From: Martinezella miluonensis
GTDB taxonomy: Bacteria > Pseudomonadota > Alphaproteobacteria > Rhizobiales > Rhizobiaceae
Direction: 5' to 3'
Assembly (NCBI RefSeq): GCF_900094545.1
Contig: NZ_FMAH01000056.1
Coordinates: 1 to 37,372 of the forward strand
Length of the DNA stretch: 37,372 nucleotides
The first letter of the stretch is position 1; each line of letters starts with the position of its first letter. Shown one piece after another: positions 14,367-22,778 of the stretch. Position numbers and translations under genes: made by a program. The notes under the pieces were generated by a model, which was not told where the DNA came from, did no database searches, and was given only the letters and a program-made list of their open reading frames with translations.

Positions 14367-16998
14367 CGATGATCCCTCTGATTTCGGCACGGCAGGAGCC
14401 GCAGTTGGTTCCCGCTTTGAGCTCTTTGCCCACCGCCTCGACGCTGTGGCAGCCACCACGAATTGCCGCGACGATCTGGTTGACGCCGACCCCGAAGCAG
14501 GAGCAGACGGTGGCGCCGGGATCGGGTTTGTCCGCACCTGGGCGACCGGCGACGAGAGCGAAGCGCTTGCGCAGATTGGTGTGTTCGGCGGTGAGCTGAG
14601 AGATCGCCCAGCTGCGGGCAACGGCGACCGGCTGTCGAGCGACGAATAGAGCTGCGAGCAGCCGCTCCCCATCGAAGAAGGCCAGGCGCAGATCGCCGGA
14701 GGCTTGATCGGCATAGCCGAGCGGCTCCAGATTGGCGGGTATATCGAACGTCGCGCGGCACCAGCCGATCCAGTTCTCCGGTATAAGGTCGAAGGCAAGT
14801 TCGGTCCGCCATCCGCCATTGGCCTTGGCGAGCGCCCAATAAGGGCTATCGAGATCGCGCGGCTTTGCTGCCGAGACCGCGAAGCAATAGTGCGATGCCC
14901 GGAAACGACGTGCGCGAACCGCGACATTCTTCGAAGCCGGCTGGCCGGAAACCGGATCCGTGAGGGGGGCAACCACGGCGTCGATACGGGCTTTGGCGGC
15001 AAAACTATCGTTCCAGTGCATCGGCACGAACAGGCTGCCACGCGCCTGTCGCTCCGTCACCAAAGCGCGGACGATTACCTTGCCATGCGGGCTTTCGATC
15101 TCGACCAGGCTGGCTTCCGCGACACCGATTTCGATCGCATCGCGGGGATGGATCTCGGCAAAAGGCTCGGCAATGTGGGCCGATAGCCGTGCGCTTTTGC
15201 CGGTACGGGTCATGGTGTGCCAATGATCGCGAACGCGCCCGGTATTGAGTGTCAGCGGGAAGCGGCTGTCGGTTCGATCGCTTGCCGGCGGCTCGATCGC
15301 GACGAAGCGCGCCTTGCGATCGGGATGATAAAATCCGCCATTTGCGAAGAAGCGCGTCGGCTTTGGTGTCGTTCCGGCAGGCTGCGGCCACTGGAAAGGC
15401 TGAAGTGCGTCATATTCCGCGGTCGCGACCGCTTCATAAGCACCGACGTCGAAGTCGCGGCTACCCTGGTTTTCGAAGCTGGAGAGGCCAGCATGCTCAG
15501 CGAAAATATCTGCGTTCGTCCGGAAGGAAAAAGCTTGGGAAAATCCCATGCGACGGCCGACCTCCGCCATTTGCCACCAGTCCGACCTGGCTTCGCCTGG
15601 CGCCGTCAGAAATTGGCGCTGCCTGGAGATCCGTCGTTCGGAATTGGTGACGGTGCCGTCCTTTTCGCCCCAGCCAAGTGAGGGCAGCAGCACATGCGCG
15701 TGCCGCGTCGTATCCGTCTCTCGCAGGACATCGGAGACGACGACGAAAGGACAGGCCTTGATGGCGGCCTCTACGGCGTCAGCATCCGGCATCGAGACGA
15801 CGGGGTTCGTCGCCATGATCCAGAGCGCCTTGATCCGGCCATCCGCGACGGCGCGAAACATATCGACAGCTTTCAAGCCCGGCTTGGCGGCAATCCGCGG
15901 TGATCGCCAGAAGCGCTGCACCCGGTCGCGATCCTCAGCACTCTCGATCGCCATGTGCGCGGCAAGCATGTTGGCGAGCCCGCCGACCTCGCGACCGCCC
16001 ATGGCGTTCGGCTGGCCGGTCAGCGAGAATGGCCCCATGCCGGGCCGGCCGATACGGCCGGTCGCGAGATGACAGTTTATGATGGCATTGACCTTGTCGG
16101 TGCCGGATGAGGATTGGTTGACGCCCTGGCTGTAGCAGGTGACGACCTTCTCGGTCGCAGCAAACAGCCGATAGAACTCGCGAAGCTGCATGGCGGGCAA
16201 ACCGGTCAGGTCAAGCACCTGGTTGAACGACAAGGAGCTTGCGGCGGCGAAAGCCTCGGCAAAGCCGCCGGTATGTTCGGCAATGTAGTTCTGGTCGATC
16301 GTATTGCTAGCAACCAGATGCTCAAAAAGACCCATGAACAGCGCTACATCGGCATCCGGCCGGATTGCGAGGTGCAGGTCGGCAATATCGCAGGTCATCG
16401 TGCTGCGCGGGTCGATGACGACGATCTTCATGCCGGGGCGCGCCGCCTTGGCAGCGGCGATGCGCTGGTAGAGCACCGGATGGCACCAGGCAAGATTGGA
16501 GCCCGCCAGCACGATGAGGTCAGCCAACTCCAGATCCTCATAGGTGCCGGGCACCGTATCCGAGCCGAAGGCGCGGCGATGGCCGGCGACGGATGACGAC
16601 ATGCAGAGCCTGGAATTGGTGTCGATATTGCCAGAGCCGATAAAACCCTTCATCAGCTTGTTGGCGACATAATAATCCTCGGTCAGCAACTGCCCGGAGA
16701 CATAGAAAGCGACTGAATTCGGTCCGTATTTTTTGATCGTATCCGCAAACTTTCCGGCGACCAGATCGAGCGCCTGGTCCCAGCTGGCCATTTGGCCGGC
16801 AATTTCCGGATGGAGGAGGCGCCCGTCGAGATCGATCGTCTCAGCAAGCGCCGATCCCTTGGAGCACAGACGCCCGAAATTGGAAGGATGGTCGGGATCG
16901 CCTTTGACGGAGACCTTGCCGTCTTCGCCGACCTTGGCGATGACGCCACAACCGACGCCGCAATAAGGGCAGGTTGTCTTGACCTCCGTTTCCATCAT
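14338..16998 (-). CDS. nasA: Assimilatory nitrate reductase catalytic subunit
   Basis: An 886-residue molybdoenzyme reducing nitrate to nitrite in the cytoplasm; no Tat signal is seen. The N-terminal 4Fe-4S site is C10-x2-C13-x3-C17 with C45 in GRLCSKGSA. Cys132 in NSRLCMSSSVAGH is the expected molybdenum ligand. Molybdopterin-guanine-dinucleotide segments follow (LADLIVLAGSNLAWCHPVL, SQGVNQSSSGTDKVNAIINC, MATNPVVSMPDADAVE). A C-terminal BFD-like 2Fe-2S domain (C832, C834, C866, C869) is fused on, typical of the proteobacterial NasA form that takes electrons without a tightly coupled NADH flavoprotein in the operon. No separate nasB-like reductase is seen here. It overlaps nirD by ATGA. Confidence 0.96.
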   Translation of the reverse strand: MMETEVKTTCPYCGVGCGVIAKVGEDGKVSVKGDPDHPSNFGRLCSKGSALAETIDLDGRLLHPEIAGQMASWDQALDLVAGKFADTIKKYGPNSVAFYVSGQLLTEDYYVANKLMKGFIGSGNIDTNSRLCMSSSVAGHRRAFGSDTVPGTYEDLELADLIVLAGSNLAWCHPVLYQRIAAAKAARPGMKIVVIDPRSTMTCDIADLHLAIRPDADVALFMGLFEHLVASNTIDQNYIAEHTGGFAEAFAAASSLSFNQVLDLTGLPAMQLREFYRLFAATEKVVTCYSQGVNQSSSGTDKVNAIINCHLATGRIGRPGMGPFSLTGQPNAMGGREVGGLANMLAAHMAIESAEDRDRVQRFWRSPRIAAKPGLKAVDMFRAVADGRIKALWIMATNPVVSMPDADAVEAAIKACPFVVVSDVLRETDTTRHAHVLLPSLGWGEKDGTVTNSERRISRQRQFLTAPGEARSDWWQMAEVGRRMGFSQAFSFRTNADIFAEHAGLSSFENQGSRDFDVGAYEAVATAEYDALQPFQWPQPAGTTPKPTRFFANGGFYHPDRKARFVAIEPPASDRTDSRFPLTLNTGRVRDHWHTMTRTGKSARLSAHIAEPFAEIHPRDAIEIGVAEASLVEIESPHGKVIVRALVTERQARGSLFVPMHWNDSFAAKARIDAVVAPLTDPVSGQPASKNVAVRARRFRASHYCFAVSAAKPRDLDSPYWALAKANGGWRTELAFDLIPENWIGWCRATFDIPANLEPLGYADQASGDLRLAFFDGERLLAALFVARQPVAVARSWAISQLTAEHTNLRKRFALVAGRPGADKPDPGATVCSCFGVGVNQIVAAIRGGCHSVEAVGKELKAGTNCGSCRAEIRGIIDGCLAAAAE

Positions 16999-17339
16999 TC
17001 AGCCGCCATCATCAGGCTTTCGAACGCGATGAAGAGAGCACCATTCTCGTTGCGGATCGGAATGGTCCGCACCTCGCCTTGGTCGGCTCCAACCGCCTTG
17101 CCGGTTTCGAGCGAGATCACCCAATTGTGCAGCGGGCAGGTCACGGCCTTGCCGTGAACGATGCCCTGGCTCAGCGGGCCGCCTTTGTGCGGGCAATGAT
17201 CCTCGATGGCAAAAACCTCGTTTTCGGCAGTGCGGAACACGGCAATCTTGCCCTGTGGGGTTTTCACGCACCGGGCACCACGCAGAGGAATGTCCGAGAT
17301 ATCGCCGATTTCATACCAGGTTTCTTTTGACCAATTCAT
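16995..17339 (-). CDS. nirD: Nitrite reductase (NAD(P)H) small subunit NirD
   Basis: 114 residues with a Rieske-like fold: EDHCPHKGGPLSQG and CPLHNWVISLETGKAVG give the C-x-H...C-x2-H pattern. The start MNWSKETWYEIGD is set by AGGAG six nt upstream; an earlier open stretch lies inside nirB and is not homologous. Residues CPHK and CPLH are intact, so the protein may bind a 2Fe-2S cluster, unlike the E. coli NirD that lost these residues (established knowledge of the family). It follows nirB by 10 nt. Confidence 0.95.
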   Translation of the reverse strand: MNWSKETWYEIGDISDIPLRGARCVKTPQGKIAVFRTAENEVFAIEDHCPHKGGPLSQGIVHGKAVTCPLHNWVISLETGKAVGADQGEVRTIPIRNENGALFIAFESLMMAAE

Positions 17340-17349
17340 ATCAATCTCC

Positions 17350-19800
17350 TCACTCTGCAGCCTGATGGAAACCGACGGTCGCCATCGGCTTGAACTCGTG
17401 CTTGTCCTTGCCGGAGACACGCTCCGACCAGGGATCAACCTGCGCGAATGTCTGACTGAAGACGAAGCGCTCGTAATAAGCCTTGCGCTTTTCGTGATCC
17501 TGCATGATCTGGCGGCGGATCTCGTCGAGACCGATGCGCTTGGCCCATTTATAGATGCGCTCAAGATAGCGGGCTTGTTCTCGATACATCTGCGTCAGCG
17601 CCACGATATGTTCGAGCGCCTCGTCCTCCGTCTTGACGAGGCCCAGAACCTCCGTGCCCTTGATGTCGAGGCCGGCCGCACCGGCGAAATGGATTTCGAA
17701 ACCGCTGTCGACGCAGATGACGCCGATGTCCTTACAGGTCGCCTCGGCGCAATTGCGCGGACAGCCGGAGACGGCCATTTTGAGTTTTGCCGGCGTCCAG
17801 GAGCCCCACATGAATTTTTCGATGCGGATGCCAAGGCCGGTGGAATCCTGCGTGCCGAAGCGGCACCAGTCCGAGCCGACGCATGTCTTCACCGTACGCA
17901 AGCCCTTGGCATAGGCCTGGCCCGAAATGAAGCCGGCCTTGCCGAGGTCGGACCAGACGGCGGGCAGATCCTCTTTCTGCACGCCGAGAAGGTCGATACG
18001 CTGGCCGCCCGTCACCTTCACCATCGGGATTTCGAATTTGTCGACGACATCGGCGATCGCGCGCAGCTCGTTGGAGCTGGTAACGCCGCCCCACATGCGC
18101 GGCACCACGGAATAGGTTCCGTCCTTCTGGATGTTGGCATGCACGCGCTCATTAATGAAGCGCGACTGATAGTCATCGGCATATTCGTCCGGCCAGTCGC
18201 AGACGAGGTAGTAGTTCAACGCCGGGCGGCACTTCGCGCAGCCGCAGGAGGTCTTCCACTCCAACTCCTGCATGACAGCGGGAATGCTCTTCAGCCCTTT
18301 GGCCTTTATGAGTCTTCTGACATCATCATGTCCGAGTTCGGTGCAGGCGCACATCGGCTGGACGGCGGCGGGGTTGTAGCTGTCGCCAAGCGTGATCGAC
18401 ATCAGCTGTTCGACAAGGCCGGTGCAGGAGCCGCAGGAGGCCGAAGCCTTTGTGTGGGCACGCACGTCGTCGAGCGAGGTCAGGCCCTTGGCTGTGATGG
18501 TCGAGGTGATTTTGCCCTTGCAGACGCCGTTGCAGCCGCAGATTTCCGCATCATCCGGCAAGGCTGCAACGGCCGCCATAGGGTCCAGCGGCGACCCTCC
18601 CTGATAGGCCTGGCCGAAGATCAGGGTCTCGCGCATCTCAGAGATGTCGGTCGCCTTCTTCTTCAGGTCGTTGAACCAGGCGCCGTCGGCCGTTTCTCCG
18701 TAAAGCACGGTGCCGATGATCTTGTTGTCCTTCAGCACCAGGCGCTTGTAGACGCCGGCCGCCGCGTCACGCAGGACGATCTCCTCGCGGTCGTCGCCGT
18801 CGGCGAAGTCGCCGAGCGAAAACAGATCGATACCGGTGACTTTCAGCTTCGTCGGCGTGTCCGAGTGCACGAAGGCGGCGGTCGTGTCGCTAGCGAGATG
18901 CGCGGCGGCGACGCGCGCCATCTCATAAAGCGGTGCGACGAGGCCATAGACCATACCGCCAACCTCGGCGCATTCGCCAAGTGCCAAGATGCTGCCATCG
19001 GAGGTCTGCATGCCGTCGTCGACGACGATGCCGCGGTTGACGGCGATGCCGGCCTCCTTGGCAAGACCGATATTGGGGCGAATGCCGACGGCCATGACGA
19101 CGAGCGTGGCGGGGATCACGCGTCCATCATCGAGCTCGATCCCCTCGACTTTGCCATTACCGACGATCGCCTTGGTATTGGCCTTGGTGATGACCTTGAT
19201 GCCGCGTTCCTCGACGGCCTTTTGCAGGAGATAGCCCGCGGCCGGATCGAGCTGACGTTCCATCAGCGTCGGCATGACGTGGAGAACGGTGACGTCCATG
19301 CCGCGGGAGGCAAGGCCGGCCGCCGCTTCGAGACCGAGCAGACCACCACCGATGACGATCGCCTTTTCGCGCGACTGCGCCGCAAGCAGCATCGCCTGCA
19401 CATCGTCGAGGTCGCGATAGGTGATGACCCCCGGCAACTCCTTGCCTGGGACCGGAATGATGAATGGGACGGAGCCGGTCGCAATCACCAGCTTGTCGTA
19501 ACTCTCGGTCACGCCATGGTCCGACGTTACTGTCTTTGCAGCGCGGTCGATGGCGACGATCTTGTGTCCCTTGTAGAGGGTGATGCCGTGCTTGATGTAC
19601 CAGCCGTCGCCATGGATGATGATCTGCTCATAGTCCTTCTCGCCGGAAAGGACCGGCGACAGCATGATGCGATCGTAGTTGACGCGCGGTTCGGCGTTGA
19701 AGATCGTGACCTGATAGAGATCAGGCGCCTTTTCCAGAAGATGCTCCAGCATGCGCCCTGGGGCCATGCCGTTGCCGATGATGACGAGTTTCCGGGTCAT
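17350..19800 (-). CDS. nirB: Nitrite reductase (NAD(P)H) large subunit NirB
   Basis: 816 residues, cytoplasmic, reducing nitrite to ammonium with six electrons. Residues 1-300 are the FAD/NAD(P)H oxidoreductase (LVIIGNGMAPGRMLEHLL, AIVIGGGLLGLEAAAGLASR). Two BFD-like 2Fe-2S domains follow, with cysteines C421/C423 and C456/C459, then C484/C486 and the C519-C524 group. The sulfite/nitrite reductase domain occupies about 545 to the end. The siroheme-4Fe4S ligands are C640 and C646 (CVGSDWC) and C680 and C684 (CPRNC). Length is normal. AAGGA lies upstream of the ATG, 18 nt after the transporter gene. A long open frame on the opposite strand is only a shadow. Confidence 0.97.
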   Translation of the reverse strand: MTRKLVIIGNGMAPGRMLEHLLEKAPDLYQVTIFNAEPRVNYDRIMLSPVLSGEKDYEQIIIHGDGWYIKHGITLYKGHKIVAIDRAAKTVTSDHGVTESYDKLVIATGSVPFIIPVPGKELPGVITYRDLDDVQAMLLAAQSREKAIVIGGGLLGLEAAAGLASRGMDVTVLHVMPTLMERQLDPAAGYLLQKAVEERGIKVITKANTKAIVGNGKVEGIELDDGRVIPATLVVMAVGIRPNIGLAKEAGIAVNRGIVVDDGMQTSDGSILALGECAEVGGMVYGLVAPLYEMARVAAAHLASDTTAAFVHSDTPTKLKVTGIDLFSLGDFADGDDREEIVLRDAAAGVYKRLVLKDNKIIGTVLYGETADGAWFNDLKKKATDISEMRETLIFGQAYQGGSPLDPMAAVAALPDDAEICGCNGVCKGKITSTITAKGLTSLDDVRAHTKASASCGSCTGLVEQLMSITLGDSYNPAAVQPMCACTELGHDDVRRLIKAKGLKSIPAVMQELEWKTSCGCAKCRPALNYYLVCDWPDEYADDYQSRFINERVHANIQKDGTYSVVPRMWGGVTSSNELRAIADVVDKFEIPMVKVTGGQRIDLLGVQKEDLPAVWSDLGKAGFISGQAYAKGLRTVKTCVGSDWCRFGTQDSTGLGIRIEKFMWGSWTPAKLKMAVSGCPRNCAEATCKDIGVICVDSGFEIHFAGAAGLDIKGTEVLGLVKTEDEALEHIVALTQMYREQARYLERIYKWAKRIGLDEIRRQIMQDHEKRKAYYERFVFSQTFAQVDPWSERVSGKDKHEFKPMATVGFHQAAE

Positions 19801-19818
19801 AGTTCTAAGTCCTTGAGA

Positions 19819-21084
19819 TCAGGTAGCGGTCACGACGGGCGCGGAGAGCCCGCGGCGCTCAAGCTGGCGAATAGAGAGGTGCATCCAGATGAGCGAAATC
19901 GCGACAATCGCAAACAACAGCAGGAAACAGCTCGACCAAAGCCCAGTCAGATCCTTGAGCAGGCCGAAAGCAATGGGCAGGATGAAGCCGCCGAGACCGC
20001 CCATCATGCCGACGATGCCGCCAACGGCGCCGATATTCTCCGGGTAATAGGCAGGGATATGCTTATAGACGGCCGCCTTGCCGAGGCTCATGACGAAGCC
20101 GAGAACGAAGATGACCGCGATGAAGACCGGCGGCGTGATTCCGAAGGCGGAGCCGGATGCAGGCGCAGCCGGTAGCGAAAGGATCAGCGTCGTGACTGCC
20201 GACACCGCCAGCATGACGTACATGACGCTTCGGGCTCCCTTCCTGTCCGAGACCATCCCACCGAAGGCACGGAAAATGCTGCCAGGAATGGAGTAGGCGG
20301 CGGCCACCATACCGGCGACCTCCAGATTGAAACCGTAGACGCCGATCAGATAACGAGGAAGCCACAGCGACAGGGCTACGAAGCCGCCAAAGGCGAAAAA
20401 GTAGTAAAGCGAGAACCGCCAGACCTGGGCGTTCCTCAACGGTGCGAATTCCTGCAGTAGGCTCTTGGATGGGAGCTTGCGGTCGCGACGTACGCGGAAA
20501 GCCGGATCGTCTGTGGTGGTGAACCAGAAGACGATCGCCATTGCAGCAAGCACCAATGCCCATATCTCGGCGACAGCTTGCCATCCCCATGCAATCAGGA
20601 CGAAGGGAGCCGCAAACTTGGTGACGGCGGCACCGACGTTGCCAGCTCCGAAGATACCAAGTGCCGTCCCCTGCTTCTCTGGTGGAAAGAACGGCGAGAC
20701 ATAGGCGACGCCAACCGCGAACGCGCCGCCGGCAAGCCCGACACCAAGGCCGGCGATCAGCATCTGCGCGTAAGTCGTGGCATAGGATAAAAGAAAAGTT
20801 GCCGCGGCTGCGGCCAGCATCGTGACTGTATAGACGAGACGGCCGCCATAACGGCCCGTCCAAATCCCGAGCACGATGCGAACAACCGATCCGGTGAGAA
20901 CCGGCGTGCCGACAAGCAATCCGAACTGGGCTTCGGAAAGGCCGAGCTCCTGCTTGATGCGAATGCCAATGATCGCAAAAATCGTCCAGACTGCAAAACA
21001 GAGGGTGAAAGCAATTGTGGAAATCCACAATGCCTTGGCTGGCTCGCCGGGGGATATGGATTGCGCTCTCTCATGAACAGACAT
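19819..21084 (-). CDS. MFS nitrate/nitrite transporter (NarK/NasA family)
   Basis: A 421-residue membrane protein with about 12 hydrophobic helices that imports nitrate. The nitrate/nitrite porter signatures are present: AGGAFAVGVAYVSPFFPPEK in the first half, and KAAVYKHIPAYYPENIGAVG with GIVGMMGGLGGFILPIAFG in the second. These hold the glycine-rich helices and Arg/Lys positions of the family. The start MSVHERAQSIS is preceded by GGAGAAATC; a Met 12 codons upstream lies in the leader and is not supported. It is the first gene of the nitrate operon, 18 nt before nirB, and lies behind a sigma-54 promoter and an ANTAR-type leader. Confidence 0.94.
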   Translation of the reverse strand: MSVHERAQSISPGEPAKALWISTIAFTLCFAVWTIFAIIGIRIKQELGLSEAQFGLLVGTPVLTGSVVRIVLGIWTGRYGGRLVYTVTMLAAAAATFLLSYATTYAQMLIAGLGVGLAGGAFAVGVAYVSPFFPPEKQGTALGIFGAGNVGAAVTKFAAPFVLIAWGWQAVAEIWALVLAAMAIVFWFTTTDDPAFRVRRDRKLPSKSLLQEFAPLRNAQVWRFSLYYFFAFGGFVALSLWLPRYLIGVYGFNLEVAGMVAAAYSIPGSIFRAFGGMVSDRKGARSVMYVMLAVSAVTTLILSLPAAPASGSAFGITPPVFIAVIFVLGFVMSLGKAAVYKHIPAYYPENIGAVGGIVGMMGGLGGFILPIAFGLLKDLTGLWSSCFLLLFAIVAISLIWMHLSIRQLERRGLSAPVVTAT

Positions 21085-21130
21085 GATTTCTCCAAGGCCG
21101 ACAAGGTCGGGCCGATCCATCGCTAGGGTT

Positions 21131-21195
21131 GAAAATAAAATGCCGCTGGTCAGGGCGCATACGTCGGTGTAGCGCGAGGTCTTCCGATCAGCAGC
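21131..21195 (-). terminator. Leader attenuator (terminator-like stem) upstream of the nitrate transporter gene
   Basis: On the minus strand, GCTGCTGATC (21195-21186) can pair with GACCAGCGGC (21151-21142) at nine of ten positions, and the second arm is followed at once by ATTTTATTTT (to about 21132). This is an intrinsic-terminator arrangement placed about 47 nt before the first start codon. Its left arm reuses the 3' half of the second hexaloop hairpin, so the two structures exclude each other, as expected for ANTAR-controlled antitermination. The loop is long (about 34 nt), so the fold needs confirming. Confidence 0.65.
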
Positions 21196-21225
21196 TTTGC
21201 TGGTGACGCCCGTCGTTGGACGCCA
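21187..21225 (-). ncRNA. Dual-hexaloop ANTAR-binding RNA element in the nitrate operon leader
   Basis: Two adjacent hairpins on the minus strand. Hairpin 1 (21225-21204): TGGCGTCC pairs with GGGCGTCA around a 6-nt loop AACGAC, eight pairs including G-U. Hairpin 2 (21202-21189): CAGC pairs with GCTG around a 6-nt loop AAAGCT. Both loops have A at position 1 and G at position 4, the stated signature of RNA bound by ANTAR-domain antiterminators such as NasR and NasT. The place, between the promoter and the first gene of a nitrate assimilation operon, is where the family is known to act. The NasT/NasS genes are not in this window. Confidence 0.75.
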
Positions 21226-21255
21226 AAATCGTGGCCGAAGGCCTACCCATTACCA

Positions 21256-21271
21256 AGCAATGACCATGCCA
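21256..21271 (-). promoter_or_regulatory. Sigma-54 (RpoN) -24/-12 promoter of the nitrate operon
   Basis: The minus strand reads TGGCATG, four bases GTCA, then TTGCT, matching the consensus TGGCAYR-N4-TTGCW at every defined position, including the invariant GG and GC. Transcription would start near 21246 and give a leader of about 160 nt holding the hexaloop element and attenuator. Control by NtrC under nitrogen limitation is the usual arrangement for rhizobial nitrate assimilation; no clear NtrC palindrome was seen in 21272-21545. Confidence 0.8.
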
Positions 21272-21545
21272 GATTGATTACACCATTGTTTTTAAATGAT
21301 TATATTCAGAGCCTGCCGGCGATGGATTGCTGCAATGGCGAGATCGGTCGCAACAATCCTGTCAAAAAATTGTGCAATGCGTATAAAATAGGCATAGCGC
21401 CATGACTCCGCCTGCGCGGCGAGATGGGCGCCCACCTTATCGGGATCGAATAGGCTTCCACGGCTCGCGTTTCGCGGTCACCGATGTGCCCACACCTTCT
21501 TCTCAAGCATATGCATCGCAGCTGAAGTCATCTTCTGGCTTTGAT
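21272..21545. other. Non-coding stretch between the nitrate operon promoter and the lacI-type gene
   Basis: This is the upstream half of a 461-nt gap. It is A/T-rich near 21285-21305 and 21360-21392. It should hold the activator sites for the sigma-54 promoter and the 3' end of the LacI-family transcript. I see no clear terminator, no convincing gene and no perfect NtrC site. The only open frame (66 codons at 21306-21506, minus) lacks a ribosome binding site and similarity. Confidence 0.5.
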
Positions 21546-22661
21546 TTAAATTGTCGAGCCCTCATGATTTCCGGATGAAGGCGGCGACACTACCCTTACG
21601 GGTGCAGCGACGCTCTCACGCTGAATGAGCCGGCTGCGGATAACATTTCGCATCTCTGGCATTTGCTCCGGCCGATCGATGGCTACCATCAGAATGGCGA
21701 CCGCCATCTGCCCCATCTCCTCCATCGGCTGCTCGATCGTTGAAAGCGGCGGCGAGCAAAATGCACAAACGGGCGAACCATCGAAGGAAACGATCGAAAG
21801 GCCGCCCGGAATCGACAGCCCCATACGCTGCACCCGACTCATGAAAGAAATTGCCATGTCGTCGCTGGTTGCGATGGCTGCGGTCGGTTTATCCGCAAGT
21901 GCGGCAAAGTCGCTCGCCGCGTGTACGCCAATGTCAAAACCATGCTGATAATCCAGCTTGCCCCCCGAGCGAACGACCGCAGATTCTGGCAGTCCTGCTT
22001 CCTGTAGTGCCTCGACGACGCCGCTAAAACGCTCGAGGTCATGATAGTTGTTCTCTGGGCCGGCAAGATAGAGAAAGCGGCGATGACCAAGTTGGATAAG
22101 ATCGGCCGTTGCATCCCGCACCGCCTCGCGATCGTTGGTGACGACGCTCGGCACACCGGCATCACTCATGTCGAGCAACATGGAGACGATCGGCAAACCA
22201 GCATTGGCAAGAGATCGGCCGTCGACTTCCGGCAGCTTGGACGAGAGAATGATGGCGCCGCGAATGGTGCCGCCGAAGGCGAGATCGAGAATATGGCGCT
22301 CAGATTCCACGTCGCGGCCGAGATTGGCGATCATCAGGTTATAACCATTCTGCAGCAAGGCTTTGTTGATGCTTTGCAGGACTTGCGGAATGACCTGGGA
22401 AACGCCGTAATAGAGCGAACCCGGCAGAATGATCATGATCGTGTTGGATTTGCCGACCCGCAGGCCACGCGCCATAGCATTCGGCGTGTAGCCCAATTGC
22501 TTTGCTGCTGCATCGATCTTAGCTCGTGTCTTCTCATTAACCCGACCGGGATTGGCAAGTGCCCGGCTGACCGTTGAGATCGCCACCCCTGCCAATCTCG
22601 CAACGTCCGCCATCAAGGGTCCTGAATACTCCGCCACGGGCAAATTGTTGTTATTTTTCAC
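21546..22661 (-). CDS. LacI-family transcriptional repressor of the sugar module
   Basis: 371 residues from a GTG start. The DNA-binding part is MADVARLAGVAISTVSRALA (about 17-36) followed by the hinge region around NAMARGLRVGKSNTI. The rest is a periplasmic-binding-like sensor with GAIILSSKLPEVDG, DLIQLGHRRFLYLAGPENNY and IPGGLSIVSFDGSPVCAFCS, as usual for LacI/GalR proteins. The GTG is chosen because GGAAGG lies about 10 nt upstream and the preceding 29 codons have no similarity; Met at 22613 is an alternative that would start exactly at the helix-turn-helix. It is divergent from the sugar operon, with two palindromic operators between them, so it most likely represses that operon and itself. 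The effector is unknown. Confidence 0.92.
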   Translation of the reverse strand: MKNNNNLPVAEYSGPLMADVARLAGVAISTVSRALANPGRVNEKTRAKIDAAAKQLGYTPNAMARGLRVGKSNTIMIILPGSLYYGVSQVIPQVLQSINKALLQNGYNLMIANLGRDVESERHILDLAFGGTIRGAIILSSKLPEVDGRSLANAGLPIVSMLLDMSDAGVPSVVTNDREAVRDATADLIQLGHRRFLYLAGPENNYHDLERFSGVVEALQEAGLPESAVVRSGGKLDYQHGFDIGVHAASDFAALADKPTAAIATSDDMAISFMSRVQRMGLSIPGGLSIVSFDGSPVCAFCSPPLSTIEQPMEEMGQMAVAILMVAIDRPEQMPEMRNVIRSRLIQRESVAAPVRVVSPPSSGNHEGSTI

Positions 22662-22720
22662 TTTTTTGTTTCCTTCCCGATGCCTGCGGTGTCGGATGCT
22701 ACGGGAATTCCGCTGACTTA

Positions 22721-22732
22721 GCAAACGTTTGC
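22721..22732. promoter_or_regulatory. LacI-type operator O1
   Basis: GCAAACGTTTGC is a perfect 12-bp palindrome with the central CG step typical of LacI/GalR-family operators. It lies 60 nt upstream of the repressor start and 59 bp centre-to-centre from the second palindrome, so it could serve repressor autoregulation or DNA looping. Confidence 0.65.
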
Positions 22733-22742
22733 CAAAAATCGC

Positions 22743-22770
22743 TTGCATATGAAAAGGACTTGTCTACTAT
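22743..22770 (+). promoter_or_regulatory. Possible sigma-70-type promoter of the sugar operon
   Basis: TTGCAT (22743-22748) and TACTAT (22765-22770) are separated by 16 nt and match the -35 and -10 hexamers partly (five and four of six). The predicted start, near 22777, would lie at the edge of operator O2, a classic repression geometry. The hexamers are weak, so this is a tentative call. Confidence 0.4.
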
Positions 22771-22778
22771 CAAGCAAT

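Noticed and set aside
17206..20175. A 989-codon open frame on the plus strand
   Set aside because: It lies antisense to nirB and nirD, whose proteins are fully recognisable. High GC third positions keep opposite frames open; the translation has no domain pattern.
21306..21506. A 66-codon minus-strand open frame upstream of the nitrate operon
   Set aside because: Lies where activator sites of the sigma-54 promoter are expected, Arg-rich random-looking translation, no start signals.
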